Shown here: positions 54,841-64,000 of the stretch, piece after piece
Numbering within the stretch: the stretch's first letter is position 1
Layout: the number at the start of each line of letters is the position of its first letter
Assembly: GCF_041260155.1 (NCBI RefSeq)
Contig: NC_091931.1
Span: 22,047,154-22,111,153, forward strand
DNA: 64,000 nt
Direction of reading: 5' to 3'
Source of the DNA: Ptychodera flava
Taxonomy: Eukaryota > Hemichordata > Enteropneusta > Ptychoderidae
Position numbers and translations under genes: made by a program
The notes under the pieces: generated by a model
The model's input: the letters and a program-made list of their open reading frames with translations, nothing else
Told to the model about the DNA's origin: nothing
The model's database searches: none

Positions 54841-54944
54841 ATTCGCCCTTATCAGGTAGCGGCCATATTGGAATGCAAACGAGGATATTGACGCATAAAC
54901 AACAAACAAACAAACAAAGTCGTATTTAAAAACAATGGCGCCAT
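54841..54944 (+). repeat. Left 104-bp TIR
   Basis: Perfect inverse of the right TIR. It includes a (CAAA)n stretch and AACAATGGCGCCAT at its inner end. That ATG opens a short upstream frame (MAPYHTCVLNFHT...) before the transposase start. Confidence 0.97.
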
Positions 54945-55244
54945 ACCACACGTGTGTGTTGAATTTTCATACAAATTTCGCTGAAAACTGATGTTTGCCG
55001 CTACCATTACATTCACCGAAACAAAGTACTGTGGTTTTCTCTTACTAGACTATTGCAACAAAGTGTTTGAGCATAGTGCCGTCGACCATTCGCAAATACC
55101 CGCCGGGTAAACAAACCGTGTTTTAGGTAAGTTGTTTCAATTTTCTTTTGATCATAATTGATACATTTACAGCATTTAGCTATATTACCGCCAGAAAACA
55201 AACCGCGCCAGTCTTGCCTCAGCTAGAATACTCTCTGTACCGCT

Positions 55245-58200
55245 ATGGCTTCACACCACTGCTGTGTACCGTTTTGTCGAAGTGACAGGCGATACCAACG
55301 CATTTCGTTTAATAGTTTTCCGGTTGCTCCCAGACGGCGAGCAGAATGGATTGTAAAAATAAGACGTGACGAGGGTCCTAATTTTAAGGTAAATATTGTT
55401 CTCGACTCTAGCCTAGTTTGAAATTTGATCGAACGCCTAGGTTCCGGGCGGGTCCAACTTTTATAAGTATGAGTACACCTTACACAGGGCACCTATAGTA
55501 TTAGGTTCAACCATTTCGTAATATTTTACTGTGTATAGTCCGACGGCAGTAGCTGTGCAATGCTACCGTGTTTTCATTATGAATTCCATTGAAAAACACC
55601 TTCAAAAGTACAGGGTCGTAATTTGTGAATATTTTGTTTGACATGCTTCCTTATCTATATATGGAGCGTTTTTTTTTTCTCTAAACGACTGGGCAGAGAG
55701 CCTGGTTTTACGGAGTAGCCTTTGCCGTTCCATGACTCGAGGTTTTTTGCCTGTAGTTGTTGGCGTTGACGGCGCCAATGAAATTTCGTGAGCCAGACCA
55801 CAGCTTGTGGAGTGATCGATTGGAAGGACCTGGTTTGCCACCCTATGCTAAGTACAGGCAAAACCTCAACTTCATCTTCGGAACTCCAGCCTTTTTACAG
55901 CTGTCAATTTTATTGTAAACGGAATTATATTTTGATTCGTATTTAGATAACTGGTGCAACAAAGGTCTGCGAATTCCATTTTGAAAAGGATGATTATGTG
56001 AAAACACTGACGGGTAGAAAACGCCTGAAGGATAATGCCATCCCATCACAGTTTGCGTGGACACGAAAGACGCCCTCACGTAAACCACCAACACCAAGAA
56101 AATCACCATTGACAGACCCAGAAAGCTCATGTGATGACCAGTAGGTAATTTAGTAAATATGATTTGAAGAATATAGTTGTCAGTAATCTAAATGAAAGGA
56201 AATGTTATCTATCTATCTATCTGTTTCGTTACATTTCAAAATGTTAAAACATCAATATTCTCTCTGGAAATTTTGATAGTATTGGTCAATTTGCAAACCA
56301 CTGTGGGCAAAATGGCCTCTATATTGTTCCACTCAAAGTGTGACAATTTTTGCCGCACATACGCTGAATGAGCGTAAAGAGAGCCAAATCAAGCTTCCGC
56401 GTAATGTTGAAAACTTCGCCGAATTTCCTAGCCGCACAGCTAAATATTCAGGAAAGAGATGCAGATTCCATTTCCTCATATGTTCCTCTATCCATTATGA
56501 TATTTCGGCAATAATTTCATGAAGGAATTCTTAAATACCGAAGCGAAAATACTCTATGCAAAAATAGGCGAAAACACGACCAACAGCACAAACGATCGTA
56601 AACTCGTCATTTCATAAAAATAAGAGGGAAATTTAAAAAACTAAAACCATAGAGTTTCAGTTAACCTTCATGAGATGCTTAATCTCAAATATTGTGAGAA
56701 ATAACAGCGAAATGAAAAATTTAAACCAACGGGTTTTTTCAGATGTATTTTTCATTTTACGATGTGCCGAATAATCTCGATTCCCATAGAAAACAATGGC
56801 GTTTATGCGCGTCCGATCGACCGAACACATTGCAAACTTCTCGCCGGTTCAAATTTTTCAATTCTGAACCAATGATAATGAAAATTGGCACGGTGATCCT
56901 TTGACTAATAAGCAAAAATCGTATCGTTTTAGATTTTTGAATTTCTTCGTAAATTTGTTTTATTGCCATTCTATTTATTCTGATCACTGAAATATACTGT
57001 TGCCGTCAACAATATGGCGATCTGACGGCGTTTACATGTGCAGAACAAGGGTCTGAAATTGACGCAAATTAATCAGCAAGTGTCTCCTAAATTGTACAGA
57101 TCAAATACCTGTCAGGTTGTTGTCTTTTATACAAAATTTGGGTGAATATGAACCATGAATATCGCAGTAAATTGGTAAAAATAACACGAAACTGAAGCGA
57201 ACTGGTGTAGAGTCTCCACTGTGAACGTGCAGTGAACGTTATCGATCGATATTCTTTTGTTGCGAATTGTTACAATGTTGTGTTGCATACCCGCGGATCG
57301 CATGGCGCCAAACTTGTCCAAAGAGCGCCAAAATGCTGACACATAAAAGTATCACCAAAACTAAACAAATTGTCTTCGATTCAATTTGAGTGGAAGAAAA
57401 CAACCGATACGTTGATTTTATGGTACATAAGTCAATATATACGGGCTGTCATGGAAAAATTCATGGCGTAACCTGAAAATACGAGCGACAGGCGAGCAGA
57501 TTTCGATCGATATTTTATTGAAATGAAATTGATACAATGTTCACTGTCGTCACTAGCAACCAGCCCAAAGCGTTGTCCGGCGGGGGCGCTGTACTGAACA
57601 ATTTAGGGCCCTTTTTGCCCATAGTGAACTGTGCAATACTTATTTTCACTGGATTTTTTTTTTGCTGAAAACTATCATCTCTAGGGAAAACCCTATTTTC
57701 TGATTGCAATAATGTTGGAATGCAGAGTAACTACTTACTTTTTTCACAATGGTTATATATTGTTTATTGTTTTCTGTGTTTCTAGGAAAATTACCAATAT
57801 CACAAAGACGAGTCCGCCATCAGCAGAACATGATTATGCCATCAGTCCAGAGAAGTTGACTACTGGACAGCAACTGGAAGCAGCAAAAGAACGTATTGCT
57901 GAACTGGAGAATGCAAACAAATGTTTATTATCTGATAGGTTTTGTTTAGAACGTTTTTCTAATGATAATAGTATGATAAGTTTTCATACAGGATTTACTT
58001 CATATTCAGATTTTGTTTTATTTTTCAATTCTGTACAACCAACTGCTGTAAACATGGTGAGGTGGTCTAAGGTTCAAAGTGTGCTTGGAAGTGTCATAGA
58101 GCAGGGAGAAGAAAAGACCATCTCAGTGTCCCAAAAGGTGTTTCGACAGTCATGCTTATCATTGATAGATCAGTTGTTTCTTTTTATGTGTAGAGTAAGA

Positions 58201-58891
58201 TTAAATTTATTCGAACAAGACCTTGCATGCCGATTCAATATTTCAGTTTCAACTGTAAGTTGAATAATTATCACCTGGTCGAATTATTTGTATTTCTTTC
58301 TTGGTTCAATGAAAGTTTGGATATCTAGGGATGTAGTTGACAGAGATATGCCAGAGTGCTTTAAATTGACATACCCCACTACCAGGGTTATTCTTGACTG
58401 TACTGAATTTGAAGTACAGAATCCATCATCTTTAGTTTTACATTCAGAACTTTATTCACATTATAAGAGTACAACAACATTTAAAGGGCTCTTGGGAATT
58501 TCACCATGTGGGTTGGTTTCTTTTGTGTCAGCACTTTTTTCTGGTAGTATTTCAGATAAGGAAATTGTTTTACAGTCAGGTTTGTTACCGTATCTTGAAA
58601 GGGGGGATTCAGTTATGGCTGATAAGGGTTTTTAATCAGATTTACTTTCTCAGAAAGGGATTGGATTGAATATTCCACCATTCAGGTATAGTAGGGGACA
58701 ATTTACAAAGGAGGAGGTTGAAGAAACCCAGCAGATTGCACATCTACGGATACATATTGAAAGGGCAATTAGGAGGGTAATGGGAATATCATATTTTTGA
58801 TACTTGTATTCCACTTTCTTTAGCTGGGACAGCCAATCAAATATGGAGTGTATGTGCACTACTGGCCAATTTCAGGGGGCCCCTTTTCTAG
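55245..58891 (+). pseudogene. ISL2EU transposase, THAP plus DDE, three exons, broken
   Basis: Exon 1 (55245-55388): MASHHCCVPFCRSDRRYQR and FNSFPVAP, the first half of a THAP zinc finger, donor GTAAAT. Exon 2 (55947-56140): ATKVCEFHFEKDDYVKT and NAIPSQFAW, the second half. Exon 3 (57786-58891): coiled-coil-like LEAAKERIAELENANKC, a helix-turn-helix, then the DDE_Tnp_4 core with Asp at 58396, Asp at 58621 and Glu at 58759. Phases match at both junctions. Three lesions: TGA at 58261-58263 where Arg (CGA) is expected after STVS; TAA at 58633-58635 after ADKGF; a +1 shift near 58,780. The end [18 protein letters not shown] lies before TAG at 58889-58891. All three catalytic residues are present. 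This copy is inactive as read. Confidence 0.88.
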
Positions 58892-59787
58892 GAAATTAAT
58901 GTATCTATGCATTGGATTTCCTTTTTCACTTTTCTTTTGAAACAAACTCTCTGTAAAATGTGTTTTACAGCATAACATAAAGATAACAAGTGTGTTTGAA
59001 AAATAAGTCAAATTGTGTTTCTGTTTTCATGTGATTTTAGTTGTACTCAGTATTATAGTTGGTCTAATAGGTCACTGACCTATTGAACTGTATTTGACCT
59101 GTTCAAACAACTCATTTGTAGATTGTCTTAAACACTGTTTTCTCAACCTCTGTTGGTTTTAAAATGCAAAAATTAGACCTTAATTTAATTTGAAATAATA
59201 TTATTCATGAAATACAAGTGAATTTATCCTAGTAAAACTACTATAATCTTATTGCATGTCATGTGAAATGCTCTGTCAGTTAAAACATCTTCTGTTCTCC
59301 ATTTCTTATCACATACTGAATGTATGAAACCAAACAATGCAAGTTATTCTGATGTAATAAATATTCTTTAATTCTCATGCAATTGGAATAAAAGTACATG
59401 TCATGTTTCTGAATTTTTCTGTGGACATTACTTTATATGAAATTTCAAATAGCTTGGAATTTCTTTGTGGCCTGGTGATAAAATAGAAGTCTTCTGTGAC
59501 ATAAAGAAACATCTGTACTGCATGCAACACTTAATTTTGCAACAGCTTAACCAAAATCAACCGTTCATGGTTTCATCGAATGAACAGACAAAATTAAAGA
59601 GCCTACAGTCAAATTTCAATCTCATTCAGTGGACTGCTAATGTTTGAAAAGATTAATTTTTATACAAAAATAAAGCGTGACATTCAACTTCATGAACTCA
59701 GACTTTTTTCTTATCATGGGAAACATTTATTTTATCACTAAGAATAGAGGAAGGTAATTTTCAAAATAAATTTATCAAGTTTCATTT
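58892..59787. other. Convergent intergenic spacer of the ISL2EU element
   Basis: The 3' ends of both transposon genes face here. AATAAA at about 59,356 (plus) and TTTATT at about 59,728 (AATAAA on the minus strand) are candidate poly(A) signals. No gene in between. Confidence 0.5.
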
Positions 59788-62043
59788 TCATTCAGCAAAC
59801 ACATTTGCATCAAATTTGATTCGTTCAATATGTAAATCATTTTGGGTCCAAATTACAAAATCACACCAAGTTAGACCTGAAAGACCCATTTGACCCATTA
59901 CCTGGTGATAATACTGATGAGTGGTCTTCAATTTCAAACCCCCATCTGTCATCTTTAAATATTGACAATGATGGACTGAGTCAACTTGGGGACATTTCAC
60001 CTCTATGAGGCCAAAGGGATGATTTTCTGTTGGATCATATACTTTACCATCTGGTGTGGCACCAAGATGAGGACAACTGGGATTAATAATCAATCCACAT
60101 TTATACACATTTACATTTTTCTCATTCGCATAGCACTTGACTGCATCTTGTTCATGAGCAAGGCCATATCTCATTGCAGGTGTTTGAATGAGCTTCTTGT
60201 TTTTTAATCTGTGGGCGAGACTTTCAAAATCCTGTTTTCTGGAACAGATATCTTTAAATTGTGATGCAGTTAACCTTGGTTGCCTAAATTTAAACCACTC
60301 TTCACAATCACCTTGTTTCCGTGTACTTTGTTCAACAATAATACAATCAGGTCTATCAATATCAATTCCAGAATAAAACTCAAATTCTTTTCTTGACAAA
60401 ACAAATAAATAATTAGAAGGCACTAAATAATTTTCAAGGGGCAATTGAGGAAAATCTGGAGAGGGATCAATTTTGATTAGGGTATCAGTTGGTAACAGGG
60501 GATGATGAAATGACAAAATACTCCCAGCAGGGACAGGGCCATATTGAGTTTCAACTTTTTGTACATGATCATAATTTGGGAGCAGTGCTTTAGAAATCAA
60601 AAGATCAGATCTATGAAATGAATGATAAAGTGAAATAAGACCGCTGAAATCAGGAAAATTATTTATTGGATTGTAAAGCTTACTATACACGGCATGGACA
60701 TTTCTTTTACGCTTTGGTTTATTTTGACTGATTTGGGGTCTCTTTACTATAACCTTATGAATAGGTCTGGGCTTGATTCCAAATCGACGCGAGGGCATGT
60801 GCCATCTCCTTGGTAATGAAGTTCTGGATACCGGCGGTGGAACATACTTCAGGTTTCGGGCCTTATACTGAGCTGTCTGCAAGAGAAGGGCAATCGCGTG
60901 GTTGCATAAGCCTTTCCCAGCTGCACAGGAGCAGTTCCAGTTTGATATTGTAACTGGTGTAGTCTTAGAAAGAGTCACCTGATAATATAAAAAGAGGAGA
61001 AAACATGGAGTAATTCTGTGCAGTCATTAGTATATTAATTCATAGGGACACTATGTATGTATGTATGTATGTATGTATGTATGATGTGTTTTTATGTATG
61101 CATGCATGTACGTATGTATGTATGTATGTATGTATGTATGTATGTATGTATGTATGTATGTATGTATGTATGTATGTATGTATGCATGTATGTATGTATG
61201 TATGTATGTACATTTGTATGTATGCATGTTTGTATGTGTATGTATGGCATGCATACATACATACATACATACATACATACACACACACATGCATGCATGT
61301 ATATAATACATTTCTAAAAATGGAGGTCATGCAAAAAGATTAAAAACTTACCGTTACACTATGTGGAGTTTCATTTTTCCTCATAGACCTGTAGCATTTT
61401 GCCCGAATCATTGCAGTCTCTTCCTGGTCTGGTTCAGTTTCTCCAGTCCGTACTGATGAATTTATGGAAGGAAATAAAACCAAGGCATCATACTTTAGCA
61501 GAGGTCAAGACGACATATTGGTTGTTTTGAATCCTCCAAAAAATGAAACATTGTATACAAAATGTAAGCCGCAGAGCCGTGCGTCGCCTGTGGACACAGA
61601 TTTGTGATAACTGCTACATTGTCTTCGCTGGTACACGTACATGACCCCTGTGACCCTACTATAAATAAAACGCGATTACGGCTATTGACTCAATGGAAAC
61701 AGACGCGTTAAAAGAAACAATGTAGGTAACTCATAAGCCATTACTGTCGTTTCGAGAAATTGTCCTCAAATGACCTCACATACGTAAACAAACCACTGTA
61801 TTTATGCTTCGTTTCTATCCTCCCGGTACGATTGCTGTATAAATATGAGCGCCAAAAACTGTCAGTACAATTATTGTTCTTACCTTCATATTTGTGAATA
61901 TATTCCTCATAGAAAAATTTATGTGCTCTCTGTAGAGACCTCAGCGGTGTTTTTGATGTGGTTTGCACGAACTTTTCGACATCACTATAAGAAAAAGCCG
62001 GCAAACAAAACAAACAGCGGGTCCAGACTCTCGATGGCGCCAT
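59788..62043 (-). CDS. ISL2EU SWIM-YqaJ nuclease, three exons, intact
   Basis: Exons: 62043-61884 (MAPSRVWTRCLFCLPAFSYS..., donor GTAAGA), 61452-61352 (RTGETEPDQEETAMIRAKC..., donor GTAAGT) and 60978-59788. Phases match and give 483 residues with no break. SWIM zinc finger: C103-x-C105...C112-x-H114. The YqaJ-type exonuclease core holds WFKFRQPRLTAS, GLAHE (Glu363), LGATPDGK (Asp397), IEVKCP (Glu413, Lys415) and YYHQVMGQM (Gln446): the lambda-exonuclease/YqaJ catalytic set. It probably processes DNA ends during transposition or replication of the element. The frame is intact while the partner transposase is broken. Confidence 0.9.
61051..61305. repeat. (GTAT)n microsatellite with inverted tail, intronic
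   Basis: GTAT units with sparse GCAT/GTTT variants run to about 61,245, then the complementary CATA units to 61,290. The array fills most of the 373-bp intron between nuclease exons 2 and 3, and its two parts can pair as a hairpin. All long Met-Tyr/Ile-His frames here are artefacts. Confidence 0.95.
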
Positions 62044-62137
62044 TGTTTTTAAATACGACTTTGTTTGTTTGTTTGTTGTTTATGCGTCAATATCCTCGTT
62101 TGCATTCCAATATGGCCGCTACCTGATAAGGGCGAAT
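62034..62137 (-). repeat. Right 104-bp TIR
   Basis: Perfect inverse of the left TIR. Its inner end supplies the start codon of the nuclease gene (ATG at 62043-62041), so the TIR doubles as leader and first codons. Confidence 0.97.
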
Positions 62138-62139
62138 TG

Positions 62140-64000
62140 TGTATGAGTGTGACTAAAATCAGGTGAGGACAAACATTTGTGATGTACGTACATGTATACA
62201 AAGTCAACCTCCAGGGTCAACCCTGGAAGTCAACATACTAACCTCCTAGATTTCGAAAATAAGGGTATGTTTTTTACAGCTAATTTCTCCAGATTTGCCA
62301 CAGGTCCAGTAGGCAAAATTTGTGATGATTTTTTCCTATTATTGTCATAAAAAATAATTATGAATATTAATAAATTATTAATATGAATGTTACAGAATAT
62401 TAAAACATTTTACAATGTCGTCTACTTTGTGTAAATGCTGTCTGGAAACTCCATTGTTGTGATAATTATGATTATAAGGGGCCTAATAAATTATGATTAT
62501 GATTAATAAAGTCATATTTTACACATTGTAATGTGCTTATATGAACAACCCTCTGGAAACCCTATATAGTTTCACAATCTATGCCAAAATATACAAGTGA
62601 CACCATTGCCCAGGTTCAGTCTACGGCGAGAGTTACCGTTGCCCAGGTTCAGTCTACGGCGAGAGTTACTACACAGTGTATATAATGAGAAGGTAGCCAG
62701 CTCCACTCGACAGTAAACTGACATACCCATGAATTACCTCCGTTTTCTTCACTTCTGCATGTTGATTCTCAAAATTTCTCCGTGTTGGCAAGTCTATAAA
62801 TCAGCCATCAAATCTACCCAGTTTTGGTCACTTAGACGGAAAATTTGTGAAGTTTGAGGCTGCGAGAAGGTATATATCGCCAATGAAATGATGCGGCCTC
62901 AGCGGAATCGACAGCATCCGGGATCTTTTAGGGCCGTTTGCGAAATTTGAATGTAGCCGCCAAGCGGGGCCGAGGGCGGAGCCATGATTTAACGTTATTA
63001 GATATGCTGACATAATTGAACGTACGGCCAATAAACGCTTGTGACCTTTTTTACACATGAAAGTTACACTTACAGACTTACACTGTACGATTACTTCATG
63101 GTCTGTCTAAGGATGGAGGTGCCTCAAGTCAACGGTCCAAGCTATGTATGTGTGATTACAAACAGATGACGGGTTGCAGATGCGTTTGTTTATGATAGAT
63201 ACCCGGTTGACATTGTGAAAATATGTCAAGTTCAGCGACTTGGCGAGGAGACCTCAAAACAGCGTACGTACGTACAAACACGCAGTCACCTTCCAATTGA
63301 ACTTGTGATTTTCAGAGCTTTACAATGAAAATACAGGCAGCGTTGACTGTCGTCTATTTTGCTGCCCAACAAAATATTAAAAACGCAGTCACGGACGTGT
63401 TTTACAGACAAAGCACAGACAATGTACCTTGAAATCGATATCTTTTTATAAAAAGGCGTACGCGTGCTGGCGTTACGAGGACCTGTCACTTTTTTATGAA
63501 TATGTTAGACAAATATATCCATGTCTTGCAAAAAATACTGAGAAAAAGTGAAATTTTAATAATATTATCAATAGTTTTATTACAGAGCTTCCGTTAACGC
63601 AAAATCCTGCATATTTCAAGCATGTTATTACTTTGAAGTACGCAAAGTAAAATGACGTCTGCGAAATCCGATACGCATCCCTTCAATGTGAAGTTTATCC
63701 AGGACTTAAATAAATTGTTTGCTGATAAAAATGTTTATAATTTAGCAATATTTTGTCCTACATCCTGTCAATCACGTTTTCCTTCAAGTCTGTACCAATA
63801 AAAATGTAACAAGTTCAATAGAGTTCGTCGTTATTGTGGCAAAAAAATGTTTTTTTCCCGCTGCGCCCAATGCATACTTGTAAACCATGAAGATCTCCTA
63901 GTCGAATATCAAGTTTAAGTTAATGCTACGCAGACTATAACAATAGTTTTATGCCGGTCTGCAAACTTATTCCAGAATATTGCAAAATTGGCCATAATTG
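62140..64000. other. No gene seen
   Basis: AT-rich flank. The frames at 62828-63058 and 63286-63489 (minus) show no domain. Confidence 0.45.
62606..62669 (+). repeat. 33-bp tandem duplication
   Basis: TTGCCCAGGTTCAGTCTACG and the following 11 bases occur twice, at 62606 and 62639, without mismatch over 31 bp. Confidence 0.95.

Larger units (their letters stand above)
54841..62137. mobile_element. ISL2EU-type DNA transposon, 7.3 kb, two genes
   Basis: Terminal inverted repeats of 104 bp (54841-54944 and 62034-62137) are identical, beginning ATTCGCCCTTATCAGGTAGC. TG flanks both ends (54839-54840, 62138-62139), matching a 2-bp target duplication. Weaker inverted similarity continues about 20 bp outside. 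Inside are a THAP-DDE transposase (plus strand) and a SWIM-YqaJ nuclease (minus strand), tail to tail, the gene pair known for ISL2EU elements of the PIF/Harbinger-ISL2EU-Spy group. Identical ends imply a recent insertion. Confidence 0.93.

Noticed and set aside
55602-56130. Minus-strand frames of 68-95 codons in the ISL2EU element
   Set aside because: They lie in the transposase intron or antisense to THAP exon 2 and show no domain.
61040-61343. Many overlapping Met-Tyr-Val-Cys and Ile-His-Thr-Tyr frames
   Set aside because: They are all six readings of a GTAT/CATA microsatellite.

Overview
The window is eukaryotic nuclear DNA, AT-rich and mostly non-coding. GT-AG introns, microsatellites, LINEs, Penelope-like retroelement relics, THAP/YqaJ DNA transposons and many MITEs all point to an animal. 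The mix best suits a marine invertebrate (hemichordate, amphioxus, cnidarian or mollusc), but the sequence alone does not fix the phylum. There is no operon and no rRNA, tRNA, CRISPR or bacterial signal. I see no retrovirus, LTR element or Polinton.

Layout. 1-4.2 kb: no gene, one 44-bp-arm hairpin and one G-rich MITE. 4.25-9.3 kb: a large inverted-repeat element with arms of ~350-bp tandem units around a decayed Penelope-like reverse transcriptase. 10.98-12.5 kb: a possible two-exon micropeptide gene. 13.3-14.4 kb: degenerate tandem repeats. 15.5-22.2 kb (minus): a decayed multi-exon transposase-derived gene (Kolobok-like). 22.9-24.0 kb: MITE and repeats. 24.04 kb: a 102-residue HIRAN-domain gene. 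24.5-25.9 and 38.7-40.3 kb: two inverted arrays of one ~70-bp satellite whose core is a 12-bp palindrome also found inside the HIRAN gene. Between the arrays: a THAP relic, Penelope-like tails (one with a hammerhead-like core), MITEs and a nearly full-length L1/Tx1-type LINE with 16-bp target-site duplications.

43.3-48.6 kb (minus): a five-exon gene for a ~1,090-residue protein with a membrane segment, coiled coil, zinc ribbon and a conserved unnamed domain; its reading frame breaks once. 48.9-49.5 kb: a dispersed 101-bp repeat identical to one at 23.8 kb, and minisatellites. 49.88 kb: a 110-bp palindromic hAT-type MITE with 8-bp target duplication. 53.0-54.4 kb: a 5'-truncated CR1/Jockey-like LINE.

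54,841-62,137: the clearest element, a 7.3-kb ISL2EU-type DNA transposon. It has identical 104-bp inverted ends and a 2-bp TG flank. It carries a convergent gene pair: a THAP plus DDE transposase (three exons, decayed) and a SWIM plus YqaJ nuclease (three exons, apparently intact). Perfect ends with a broken transposase beside an intact nuclease make it the most informative object here.
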